A DNA stretch of 64,000 bases from Bufo bufo (Eukaryota > Chordata > Amphibia > Anura > Bufonidae): assembly GCF_905171765.1 (NCBI RefSeq), contig NC_053389.1:401622645-401686644 (forward strand), given 5' to 3'. Below are positions 53,801-64,000 of the stretch, piece after piece. Below the pieces are notes generated by a model. It was not told the DNA's origin. It did no database searches and saw only the letters and a list, made by a program, of their open reading frames with translations. Every line of letters begins with the position of its first letter. The stretch's first letter is position 1. Position numbers and translations under genes: made by a program.

Positions 53801-56800
53801 TTTCCATCTAGTTCAAACAAATGATGGTAGAGGACTTAAATGAAGGATAATAGAATGATATTTTTATTTAATATGTAACTTTGGCCTTTATAATAGGAGT
53901 TGTCTAATGAAGGGGATGGTAACCAAATAGTGGACCATGTAATATCTGGATAGGCTGGGTCCACAAGGGAGGGTGACACTTCTATTTTGCATCTCTCCTA
54001 TCCGGCTCATACAGGTTGGACCCCTCTTCATGACATTCATATGTCCTAATAGGGACAAACAGATATTTCCTTCCTGACCTTTCTACTTGGTTCAACATAT
54101 TCAGAGATGTGTGCCTTAACTTTTCTGGATAACAGGCTGAACTAGGTAGACATATATCTTTTTAAGCCTATGTTACTAGGTTACAAGATGTTCTGCTTGG
54201 TGTATACTTTTGTAATACTCTGTCACAAGATGTCTATCCTGTATATTTCTATGTGTGACCACCTATTAGTTGTGATGTGCACTGCAGGCCATCAAGGGTT
54301 TTTGCTAGCATGTCATGATTTGTATAGAATTTATCTTGGGAGAAACTGGAATCCCTATCTAAATTTAAGCAAATGTAGGTGTGAACACAGAAATACATAT
54401 GGGGTAGTCCTAATGACACAAACCTTCAAAATTATTGTTTTGTATTTTTTTTTTTGTTTTCATATTTTATAACTAGCCTTTTCTGAAATGTTGAACTGAG
54501 TTCACTTTAAATTTAGCAATTCAGCTTTAGTTTCCAGGCAGAAAGAAAAATGTATGTAAATATGAAGCACTCAGTTCCAGCAGAATTCTCAGTCCTGAGA
54601 TTTATTTATGGCATATCTGATGTAATTAGTGGTGACACGTTTACTCTGGGTTTTTTTCCTGCCATCCAGGAGAAATTATGAGACATGGCAATGTCAGCAT
54701 ATCTGCTATTATTGCATATAAATCAAGTATAATCAATATGCTGCTATGATGGATTTAAGAAAAGCATGATGTATCGATAATTAAAATTCAAGTTCTATTT
54801 GCTTAGAATTCATGTGTGCATTGCAAATGGAAAAAACAGACCCATTTGCTTTAAATAAACATTAAACATTTGCCTTTTCAATCCAAAACCAAGTTGATTA
54901 TAAAGTCCATTACAGATGTTAGTTTTGAAGTGGTGAAATGCAGAGATGCACAGAACATGAAACATCTTCAGTTCCACGCTGGAAACAGGTCCTACTTTTT
55001 CTGAAGTCTGCGCTGAGCTCTTTGTTGGCTCAAAGCAACATCATATAATTGGCTCTTCAGTGCAAAACCAGATTTGTTAGTTAGCTCAACTATTTATGAA
55101 TCCAGGATTATGCAGAAACCTGTGTACATTTTGTCTGCTCCATATTTAAGTCCTTTCTCTCTTCATCCAGAACCTCATCAGAACAGATAATAAACCACTT
55201 CATGAACAGATGTGCCACTTATTCATCTAGTTCTGTGACGATAATGAAGGAAATTTAATCTGGAGTAGCTACGGAAGATGATCTGAAAGACAGATTGATA
55301 TGAATAATAAAGTCTCAACATTGAAAAAAAAAATGAAAAGATGATCATTAACTGTTATGTAAAATGATATCTGAGAGACCATTATAAACTATACAACTCT
55401 ATGTTTTGGACATAAGTAGAAGTTGGCTGGCACAGAAATAATTGTTGAAGTAGAGATTTTAACACATGATGATTTATTTTACTTGGATAACTCCACTGAC
55501 AGCTGTAAAACTAAGTTTTGTGACCATATAATTCTTAATATCGTAGAACATAAGACGGAAGTTAATTGGATAGAAATGCTTTAAATGATAGGACAATAAA
55601 ACGCCATAACCAAAACTGCTCTGTCCAGTCTTACCTTGACTTTAGATTGCAACTCTGTAAAACTAAAGAGCAGTAATGAGAAAAATCCTCCTCTAATAAA
55701 TATCAAGTTATGCATTATACAGTGCCTTTTGGACATTAGAAATCTGTAACGAGCCATATGAAAATATAAAATGAAAGGTAGCTACAAAATGACTATAATT
55801 CGATGAGTGAATGATACAAAAGTGGAGTCCTGAAGGCATTGTCTTCCTATGCTCTCCTTCCCTAGCAATAGTTCAAATGAAAGGTAATGGAAAGTACTTA
55901 AAAATCACACCCCAAAGATATTTGGTTTAATGCCCTTTACACAATGGTACTGCAAGTTAATAATTAGACAAGGATTTTATAATACTACTAATGAACTTGA
56001 TTACAGAGAACATTGTTGATATATCCATTTCTATCGTCAGTGCAAGAACTTGTTGAATGTCCTCTTCTCATAGTTTTTAGATGGACATACTTTTGTAAAG
56101 TATTCACAACTAACAGTATAGATCACATAAAGTGAAAGGCAAAATACACCCCCCTTCCTGGATATAGTTCCGTCCACCATATAGCCTCATTCCAGATGGA
56201 AGACCATAGCACTTGCTAAGTTATTTTCTTTCTAGGCTCTTGCAAGATAATAGGGAATGCATGACTTCATTCCATATTTGTTAATGCTGCAGTGGTTAGG
56301 ACAATATGCAATCTCATAAACAACTAGGAAATGGTTACTTCTAACAAGCTTCTACAGAACACTGATCACTTTTAGATCAAGCTGTAGATAAAAGCTAAAA
56401 AAATAAAATAAAAAAAATACAATAAAAACAAGTTCCAGAGCTGTATAAATAATAGCAAATTGACAAAATTCCCTTCAACAACCTTTGTTGGCATATAGTC
56501 ATTGCAGCAATGTCATTCTTACTGCTTTCTGTTGCTTTAATTATTGGTCACAAAAACAGCATTCCAATCTCTCCTTTGTGTATGTTTTTCTAGTATACTG
56601 TCCTTCCTATGGAACATGTTAGGTGATTGTGTTTCTTTGTCCTTAGTTAGTGCTACCATTGTGGACCAAGCGGTACCACCCGTGTTCAATCAGGTCCTGA
56701 AACACAGATCTCCTCTCTACTGACACTGCAAGAGGTTAAACAAAGGAAACTTTGTGCACCATCTTTAACTGAAAGCGGTTAAAAACTGGATTTATTCTAC

Positions 56801-56829
56801 TCACATAAAAAAACTGATTTCAGACAGAC
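53801..56829. other. About 3 kb, no recognised repeat or gene
   Basis: This is the longest stretch without terminal repeats, tandem repeats or transposon frames. It is AT-rich, with an A-rich run near 56397-56430. It may be single-copy intergenic or intronic DNA. I see no exon-like open frame with splice signals. Confidence 0.5.
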
Positions 56830-57933
56830 ATGAACAGGATATGGGGTAATGCTAACGCCACTTATGCAGTGGGCCAGGATACAGGTGGATAATAGTCTGT
56901 ATTTTGTTGTGACGCCAATTGCAGCGTACGCAGGGTACTATCCCAGGGCCCTTCCAATGTGTTATAATGCATGTTCCAGACTAGGAATGGCAGAGTGGTG
57001 TAATGGCCTATAATGTCTCTATAGGGTGGTGATAATTGTGTCAACGGTGTCTCCTACCTGGGTATGGCTGGACTTCTGGCTCACTTGCAATAAATTTGAG
57101 TGTAGTGATAGTAGGAGTAATAGAGGGATTTTGCAGCAGAAATTATGTCCAGACTTTTAGATGCAGTTTAAACGTTTCTTTACTGAAGATAACTTGTATC
57201 CAAGCAATATACAGCTTTGGTCTCTGGTTCCAGCAGGTTTTGGCAATCATTGGCAGGAATAAATACTTCTGCTTGATATTTGGGGAGCTTGTAGGGTAGG
57301 ACGTCTGCTTGGTAGCTTTGTAACTGTGGCAGGAATTAATCTTCTGCACTGTTCTGTACCTTCTGCTTTGTGGGGACAGACTAGCTGAGGAGGAATGGCT
57401 TCTCCTAGGTCTCTGGACTTTACTCACCGATAGTTTCTCTGGGGATGCTTTCTTCCTGGAACTCTGAAGGCTGTAGTTTCTGCTTTCTTTATCCAGCTGA
57501 AGCTGAAGGTTCTCAGACTGGGTATGTGATCAGGTCTCAGCCGAGACAAGATCCTTGCTGTCTTCCCTATACAGGGGATCTCCTGAAGGCTTTCACACAG
57601 CCTTCCCCTAGCAGGGGGGTGAATACACTGACTCTAACTTCCTTCTCCACCCATGCTGCAGGATGTGGGAACCGTCCACACCTCCACAGAGGGGGAGCTA
57701 AGCTGGAATAATACATTCCAGCCTAGATATACTAAACTAAGACTAATACCTTGCCAATGGAGTTGCTGCCACCTGGTGGTAAACCTGGAAAATTACAATA
57801 ACAATTGTGTTTAACATAGTTTTAGATGCACATTTGTGAATACATAATATATATTACATCAGGTGACAATGTAAAAGCTCTTAACAGATAGTAGCGGGGT
57901 AGAGGCATGTAGTAACACAACTCTGGGGTGTTA
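56830..57933 (-). mobile_element. Possible LTR on the minus strand
   Basis: The minus strand starts TGTAACACCCCAGAGTTGTG at 57933, reminiscent of amphibian LTR starts. The body is moderately GC-rich with pyrimidine tracts. The other end (near 56750-56850) and a TSD could not be fixed. No coding sequence. Confidence 0.35.
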
Positions 57934-58072
57934 CACATCACCTTAGTTCTGTCATGTCCCAACCAGTTTTGGCGTTCCTGAATGCAGAAACCAAAGATGG
58001 AATGTCAAAACAGGTTGGTTAGGACTAAGGGCAGAGAACATTATCTCCCACCTTGGTGTACTCCAAAAATTA

Positions 58073-58472
58073 AAGGGGTTATCACATGACTAATGTAAAA
58101 AATGAAAATCAGACATCATATAGTACATGACAAGCTCTTTCTAACAAAGCTAGAATAGCCCTGTATCTCACATGGATCCAGAGATATCCCCATTCATTGC
58201 TCTTCTAGATTTCTATCAAGCTAGCAGCTCAAGGGCAGTGTCCTGTCTGCTGCAGCTCAAGGTGCATATCCATTCTGCTGCAGCTCTTTCCCTATCACAG
58301 CTAAGAAGGCATTTGAAGGATGAAACTGAGCATGTGCGTCCATCTCAGTGAGCCGGACAAAGAAACAAGAAAAAAAAAGCAGGTGGTGCTATACAGATGC
58401 TTTTCATTGAATAACTCAGTGCCTAGGCAAAATTTTTAACTACATGCATTTTTCATGGGACAACCCTATTAA
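58073..58472. mobile_element. TTAA MITE
   Basis: It starts TTAAAGGGGTTATCACATGAC and ends GGGACAACCCTATTAA. Internal CTTTCTAACAAAGCTAGAAT and CACATGGATCCAGAGATA are familiar in amphibian TTAA MITEs. No coding content. Confidence 0.7.
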
Positions 58473-58480
58473 CTCCTTAA

Positions 58481-59790
58481 CATCTTCAGGACACATGACG
58501 TACTGATACGGCATGTTGTTCTGGTACTTAAGGACACATGACGTACTGGTATGTCATGTATAATTCCGATCACCGCCGCCCGGCGGGCGGTGATCGGAAC
58601 CCGGTGCCTGCTCAAATCATTTAGCAGGCACCTTGGCTAAATGCGCTGAGGGGTCCCAGGCCGGAAGCTGTATGAGTAATACTCACTGTATTACTCATAC
58701 AGCCAATGCATTCCAATACAGAAATATTGGAATGCATTGTAAAGGATTAGACCCCCAAAAGTTGAAGTCCCAAAGTGGGACAACAAATAAAGTGAAAAAA
58801 AAAAGTTGAAAAAATTAAAGTTTCCTCCCCCACAAATTTCAAGTTTCAAGTAAAAATAAACAAAAACGTCATTTTCCCCAAATAAAGTAAAAAATTGGTA
58901 AAAAATAGGGGGGGGGGAAGTATACATACTAGGTATCGCCGCGTCCGCGCTCTATAAACATATCACATGATCTAACCCCTCAGATGAACACCGTAAAAAA
59001 TAAAAAATAAAAACTGTGCTAAATAAACAATTTTTTTGTCACCTTACATCACAAAAAGTACAACAGCAAGCGATCAAAAAGGCGTTTGCCCACCAAAATA
59101 GTACCAATCTAACCGTCACCTCATCCCGCGAAAAATGAGCCAAAAATCATATGTACCCTAAACTAGCATCAATAAAACTTCCAACCTATCCCGTAGTTTC
59201 TAAAATGGGGTCACTTTTTTGGAGTTTATACTCTAGGGGTGCATCAGGGAGGCTTCAAATGGGACATAGTGTCAAAAAAAAACAGTCCAACAAAATCTGC
59301 CTTCCAAAAACCATATGGCATTCTTTTCCTTCTGCGCCCTGCCGTGTGCCCGTACAGCAGTTTACGACCACATATGGGGTGTTTCTGTAAACTACAGAAT
59401 CAGGGCCATGAATATTAAGTTTTGTTTGGCTGTTAACCCTTGCTTTGTAACTGGAAAAAAAATATTAAAATGGAAAATCTGCAAAAAAAGTGAAATTTTG
59501 AAATTGTGTCTCTATTTTCCATTAATTCTTGTGGAACACCTAAAGGGTTAACAAAGTTTGTAAAATCAGTTTTGAATACCTTGAGGGGTGTAGTTTCTTA
59601 GATGCGGTCACTTTTATGGAGTTTCTACTCTAGGGGTGCATCAGGGGGGCTTCAAATGGGACATGGTGTCAAAAAAAACAGTCCAGCAAAATCTGCCTTC
59701 CAAAAACCGTATGACATTCCTTTCCTACTGTGCCATACCGTGTGCCCGTACATCAGTTTACAAACACATATGAGATGTTTCTGTAAACGA
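58481..59790. mobile_element. TTAA-family element, truncated, with internal duplication
   Basis: TTAA at 58477-58480, then CATCTTCAGGACACATGACG, the inverse of the right end of 34328-37227. It contains GTATCGCCGCGTCCGCG, GTGTTCATCTGA-type modules and a hairpin CGCCGCCCGGCGGGCGGTG. The segment TCTAGGGGTGCATCAGGG...GTTTCTGTAAAC is present twice (about 59225-59395 and 59625-59790). The right end is missing. Confidence 0.8.
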
Positions 59791-61479
59791 CACAAACGGC
59801 AGAAGTGCTACCCAACTTTTCAAAGCTACTGAAAGGCAAATCTGCACAATCACACAAAGAAGGGAGGAATTATCACTGTAAAACTAGGCAGATTAGATAT
59901 TCAGCTGTATGTATAATGGCTGGTACTGTTACAAATCTATTTTGTCTTACTGGTAACTTGGAGATTCCTTCCAACAAAATGGCCTTGCTCACTGTGTAGT
60001 CAAAATTTATCCAGACTAAACGCAGCTACCTCCCCTTAAACTTCCTGGCTCACGTGCACTAGCATCACAGGGAGAAGAGAGTGGGTGAAAAGACTTGGCT
60101 GTAGCCTGAGAGAATATCCATCCAACATACCTTATCCATCTGCTCACAGAGAGGCCGTCCTGATTAAATAAACTGCACAAAATCTTGTGCACGCTGGTGT
60201 AATCACGTCACTACGTCATCAGGTTGGCAAGACGTGGTGACATCATTTCAAGTGGTTTCTTTAATCAAGATGGCGTCAACAGCCTCTCTGGGAGCAAAAT
60301 GGATGAGTTAAGTATGTATTTTTTTTCTTTTACTGCCGTTTCAGGAAAAATTGATTCATTACCAAGTGCGAGGAAATTTGGCTTCTTGGAGAATAAAATT
60401 TTTGCTTAACACTAGTGTCCACCATAAAGTTTCAATGTTGGGATCCTACATCATCTGCCTCATTATTTTAATAGAGTTGATCTGTACAAAACAGAAACTG
60501 TCAGCCTACTGTGGGCTTCAGAGACTAGGAGCTAAACTGCAAGATGTCAGGGCTATTTTTTTATTTCACTTTTTTTAAAGATATATTTAATTAAAAAAAT
60601 ACTTAATTTATACAATTGTCCATTCTTTTTAAACTCTTTGGAAAAATATAATATTTAATTCATTTTTTTTCCAATCTGCATCATAATTATTGTAATTTGA
60701 ATAACTAGCAGGTCAGGGGGTGAGCTCTATATAACCTTTACTGTCCTTTTTGAAACAGTGATTTTTTTTTTTTCCTCAATGTGTTTGTAGAGTTTGCAAA
60801 ACCTAAATCAATATAAAGCAAGACAAATCCTCTGAAGTTGTTTAAATAATTAATAATTATGCCTCTACTGCATATACAGGGTGAGCACAAAAACACTCCT
60901 TGATTTCAAGTAGTTATAAAATAAAAATGTATTGGAATATGTTTATAAATAAAAGTGTGTTAGACAAACTGATTCCACATGAAAATGTATGACCACCCCA
61001 AAACAACAATACACAGCAATGTAATATATAAAGTACAGATTTTATTGTTCAAATATCCAAAAATAAAATCAAGTACTAGCAGCATACATACACAGGAATA
61101 AAGAAAACCGGACTACAGATAGTGTCATAAATCAATCTATAAAACCCCTAGATGAAAAGTATTTATGTTCAGTTTCCATTTGCGCGACTTAAACCAATGG
61201 GAGAGAGGGGCATAACGTTTACCCCAAACTGCATAGTTCACCCTCCTTATTGGAAAGAGTGTGGGTCAGAGGAAAAAATACCAATATCCATAACAAATAA
61301 AGTGCTTAGTGCTATAAAATGAACAATTCATCAAAGAGAAATCCTATATTATAATACTGACCAAAATAGTCCTGACATCGATGATCGCATGATTTGCATA
61401 TAAACTAAAATTTCATTTGAACATAAGTATTCAGACCCTATAACAGTTGAAATTTATCTCTGGGGGCCTCCCATTTCTT
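59791..61479. other. No supported gene
   Basis: AT-rich DNA. At 60880 ACAGGGTGAGCACAAAAACACTCC resembles a transposon end class but has no partner. 61000-61120 has AATAAAATC-rich sequence that could be a LINE or Penelope-like 3' end; unresolved. Confidence 0.4.
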
Positions 61480-61483
61480 TTAA

Positions 61484-62197
61484 CCTCTTCCCGACATATG
61501 ACATATTACTACGTCATGGAAGTCACTGCGTTTCCGCAATTTGACGTAATAGTACGTCATGGTGATCGGGTGGGCACCGGAACAGTGCGCGCACGATCAC
61601 TGCAGGGGCCCGGCAGTCCCTGGTAGCCGGGCCCCTGCTATATACGCCGGCATCACTTTAAAAGTCGATGTCGGCGGATTAACCCCTTCTATGCCACGGT
61701 CCGTGCTGACCACGACATAGAAGGGGTTTGTCGGGTGAGGGAGCACATTGAATCCCCCACGCTCCTGTGGAGGGGACTCTATGTGTCAGAAGGCAGCCCG
61801 ATGCCATGCAGAGGCTGCCCAATGCCATTGGGACCTGCCTTCTACGGGTGTCCAGGAGATCCAGCCTCAGGCTGGGTCTCCTAGGCAACCTGTTAGTGTA
61901 CTACTCACTGTAATACACGAACAGGCAAAGCATTACAATATAGATGTATTGTAATGCATTGCAGAGGGGATCAGACCCCCAAAAGTGAACATCAGAAATA
62001 AAGTAAAGAAAAAAAGTAAAAAAAGTGTTTTTAATAAAATTAATAAAGTTTTTAAGTAAAAAATTTTTAAAAAAATGCTCCTTTAGCCTTGTTTTATAAT
62101 AAAAAACTGAAAAAAAAACCACACATATTAGGTATTGCCCTGTACGATGAACACCATAAAAAATATAAATAAAAACGGTGTAAAAAAAGCCATTTTT
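61484..62197. mobile_element. TTAA-family element, right side cut off by L1
   Basis: TTAA at 61480-61483, then CCTCTTCCCGACATATGAC and paired TACGTCATGG motifs. It includes GCATTACAATATAGATGTATT and ATTAGGTATTGCCCTGTACG as in the other copies. It stops where the L1 5' end begins. Confidence 0.7.
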
Positions 62198-62299
62198 GGG
62201 GGGGCGGAGCTAGCGCCGGATAGTGATGGCCGCATAGCTCTGAGCTCTGCTAGGAGATACGTCCCTAACGCCATTTATTTTTAGCACACAGAGGCGAGA

Positions 62300-63384
62300 A
62301 TGGTCAAAATCGGGAACCCCAGACTAGGTGATCCTCCTGCTACCTCCAAAGGCCAGATATCTGGAGGAGATATGGAGAAATTCCTGAAAAAGGCTGCAGC
62401 AACGGTCGCTGCCAGAGAGCCCAAGATGGCGCCGACCAAGCAGCCCAAAACCCTGAAGCGCGCTCCTGTACAATCGGAGGGAGAAAGTGAATCTGAGGAC
62501 GCCCAGGCCTGCTCCGACTTACCGCTTACTAGAAGGTATTTAGACCGCGCTCTCAACAGGATAATGGAGCCTATCTTGACGGAGCTTACAGCCTGCAGGC
62601 AGGAGGTGAGACATATCGGGAGCGGGTGGAGACCCTGGAATCATACCAAGTGGCATCTCTGAATCACCAGTCTGCGGTATCGGCCTCTCTCCACCGGTGT
62701 TCTACCTACTTTAATGATCTCCACAGCGCATTAGAAGATCAAGAGAACAGGGGGCGCCGAAATAATTTGAGGTTTAGAGGAATCCCTGAATCGGTCCTCC
62801 CTGGGGACATTACAACAGCCATAATCACAATAAGCGGTTCACTGCTGGGCCCGGATTTCCCACAAGAGGTTGTCATAGAAAGAGCACATAGAGCCTTGAG
62901 ACCCAAACCTAAACCAACAGAACCGCCCAGAGACATCATCTGCAAGTTTCTAAATTTCCAGGTAAAAACCGCCATACTAGAAGCTGCACGAAATCACCCA
63001 GACCTGTCTTTTGAAGATTCAAAGCTGGAAGTATACCAGGATCTGGCTCCTTCAACTCTGAAAAAGCGCAGGGCCCTCAAGCCGCTGACAGATTGGCTCT
63101 GGTCCAACAAGGTCCTGTACCGTTGGTCCTTCCCTTTTGGAATCACCTTTTCCTTCGCTGGCAAAAGAGCAAGTATTTCTTCTTTCTCGGATCTTACCTC
63201 AGTCTATGACTTGCTGAATATTCCACCGCTACCCATAGAAAACTGGGAACTCTTTCAAGATTTACGGGACCTACCAGACCTCCCTAAAGTGGTTCCGTTC
63301 GAAGTGATGCGTACCCCGAAATCATCTCGATCTAAGAAAAGAAACCTTCAACTCACCCCTAGAAGCCTGTCTCAAGAGCAATAA
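62300..63384 (+). pseudogene. L1 ORF1 protein, one frameshift
   Basis: ORF1p is an RNA-binding trimer that packages L1 RNA. The frame opens MVKIGNPRLGDPP at 62300 and proceeds through a basic/serine-rich N-terminus (KKAAATVAAREPK). It shifts near 62611-62613, where one base seems lost (consistent with EVR-Y-RERVETLE). It then continues through a coiled-coil segment (VETLESYQVASLNHQSAV), the RRM region with ENRGRRNNLRFRGIPE, VIERAHRAL and DIICKFLNFQVKTAILEAAR, and the C-terminal domain (YQDLAPSTLKKRRALKPLTD) to a stop at 63384. All core motifs are kept, so the lesion is either recent or a sequencing error. The expected joined length of about 360 residues is typical. Confidence 0.85.
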
Positions 63385-63819
63385 TTGGTCAAGTGCTTCC
63401 TCCTTTATACTTGTTCAGTTATGCTGTCATTAGATAGATATAATCTAGCATATCTTTATTATGATCTCATACCTTATATTGTATAGAATTTCAGCAGGCA
63501 ATACCCATTCTTGCCTCCTCTCTGCCCATTATTGGGCGTTATACGTTCTCCATATCGGTCTATAGACCAGTTACCCCCTTATTGCTTATGACATATTTTA
63601 TGATGTCTATTTTCTTTTTATTTTATGATTTAATATGTTTTATGCTGTTTTCTTACCCCTGTTTTTTCCCAAGGTACCTGTCTCTTCCTCTAGTACAGTA
63701 TGGGTCCCTCCTTCATATGACTCCCGTATCACACCATCTGACAGATCATCTAAACACACTTGCTCTCTCCTGGAGGATGCCTCTTCAGCTACAAGGTAAC
63801 GCCACATACCACACATGCA

Positions 63820-64000
63820 ATGGCTGACTTACTTATAGCTTCTTATAATGTTAAGGGCTTTCACTCTCCTTCAAAACGGAGTCAGGCCTTTGCCATTCTA
63901 AGAAAGGCTAGAGCTGGAGTGGTATTCTTTCAGGAGACACACTTCCGTTTTAATCACTATCCCGACATGCGGTTCTCCCATTATTCCAACTGGTATCACT
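63820..64000 (+). CDS. L1 ORF2 protein, endonuclease N-terminus (truncated by window end)
   Basis: ORF2p combines an AP-like endonuclease and a reverse transcriptase for target-primed insertion. The frame starts at the ATG at 63820, MADLLIASYNVKGFHSPSK, with the conserved Asn in SYNVKG, then VVFFQETHF with the catalytic Glu intact, and HYSNWYH at the window edge. Sixty codons are visible without a defect. The start matches the position of the ORF2 start in the dead copy at 3786, which has Lys in place of this Glu. Activity of the whole protein cannot be judged from the window. Confidence 0.9.
   Translation, partial: MADLLIASYNVKGFHSPSKRSQAFAILRKARAGVVFFQETHFRFNHYPDMRFSHYSNWYH

Larger units (their letters stand above)
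62198..64000 (+). mobile_element. L1-clade LINE, 5' part, runs off the window
   Basis: It begins GGGGGGCGGAGCTAGCGCC, a GC-rich 5' end typical of amphibian L1, followed by a short 5' UTR, ORF1 (62300-63384), a 435-bp spacer and the start of ORF2 (63820). The 5' end seems complete, so it may be full length beyond 64000. Confidence 0.85.

Noticed and set aside
1..64000. Host protein-coding exons
   Set aside because: No frame outside transposons shows a known domain with splice signals; all recognised coding sequence is from mobile elements.

Overview
The window is repeat-dense vertebrate nuclear DNA, almost certainly from a frog or toad with a large genome. The basis is its repeat content: L1, CR1, Penelope-like, hAT, PIF/Harbinger, Tc1/mariner and TTAA-flanked families of anuran type. 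It holds no operons, no ribosome binding sites and no convincing host protein-coding exon. All recognisable coding sequence belongs to transposable elements. I worked by eye and ran no searches, so family names come from motifs, terminal repeats and target-site duplications (TSDs).

Layout. 1-3548: a nearly invariant 522-bp tandem satellite, cut by the window start. 3549-5147: an L1 fragment with a dead endonuclease and no reverse transcriptase. 5148-5707: a palindromic foldback. 5845-16133: one hAT transposase pseudogene split in two by about 7.6 kb of nested insertions. These are a 5.5-kb non-autonomous hAT element (itself holding an LTR-like element, a small hAT MITE, several tandem repeats and antisense 18S rRNA-derived blocks) and a Harbinger-type MITE that carries a CR1 reverse transcriptase fragment. 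17.2-24.5 kb: a CR1 fragment, an intact Tc1/mariner transposon, MITEs and an inverted Penelope-like remnant. 24.6-28.5 kb: a 1.1-kb palindrome, a 112-bp minisatellite and an internally deleted Tc1.

28.5-37.2 kb: two long non-coding TTAA-flanked elements surround a hairpin, a 75-bp minisatellite and a BED-finger hAT remnant with a CTG-rich minisatellite. 37.2-46.4 kb: palindromic MITEs, Penelope-like remnants, two Tc1 copies lying tail to tail, and a TA-flanked composite element. 46.5-50.6 kb: an approximately 82-bp minisatellite interrupted by Harbinger, Penelope-like and hAT insertions. 51-54 kb: a palindromic MITE and a decayed DD34E Tc1. 53.8-56.8 kb: the longest stretch with no recognised repeat. 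56.8-62.2 kb: a possible LTR and more TTAA elements. 62.2-64 kb: the 5' part of an L1, with ORF1 and the start of ORF2, running off the end.

The elements relate mainly by nesting, which gives a readable insertion order. The most unusual items are four. First, the 522-bp array has octamer, PSE-like and TATA-like elements at snRNA-promoter spacing, placed before a hairpin-rich segment of about 160 nt that ends in TTTT. Second, antisense 18S rRNA modules have been amplified inside a non-autonomous hAT element. Third, two nearly identical DD37E Tc1/mariner copies keep uninterrupted transposase frames. Fourth, several Penelope-like remnants carry hammerhead-ribozyme-like cores.
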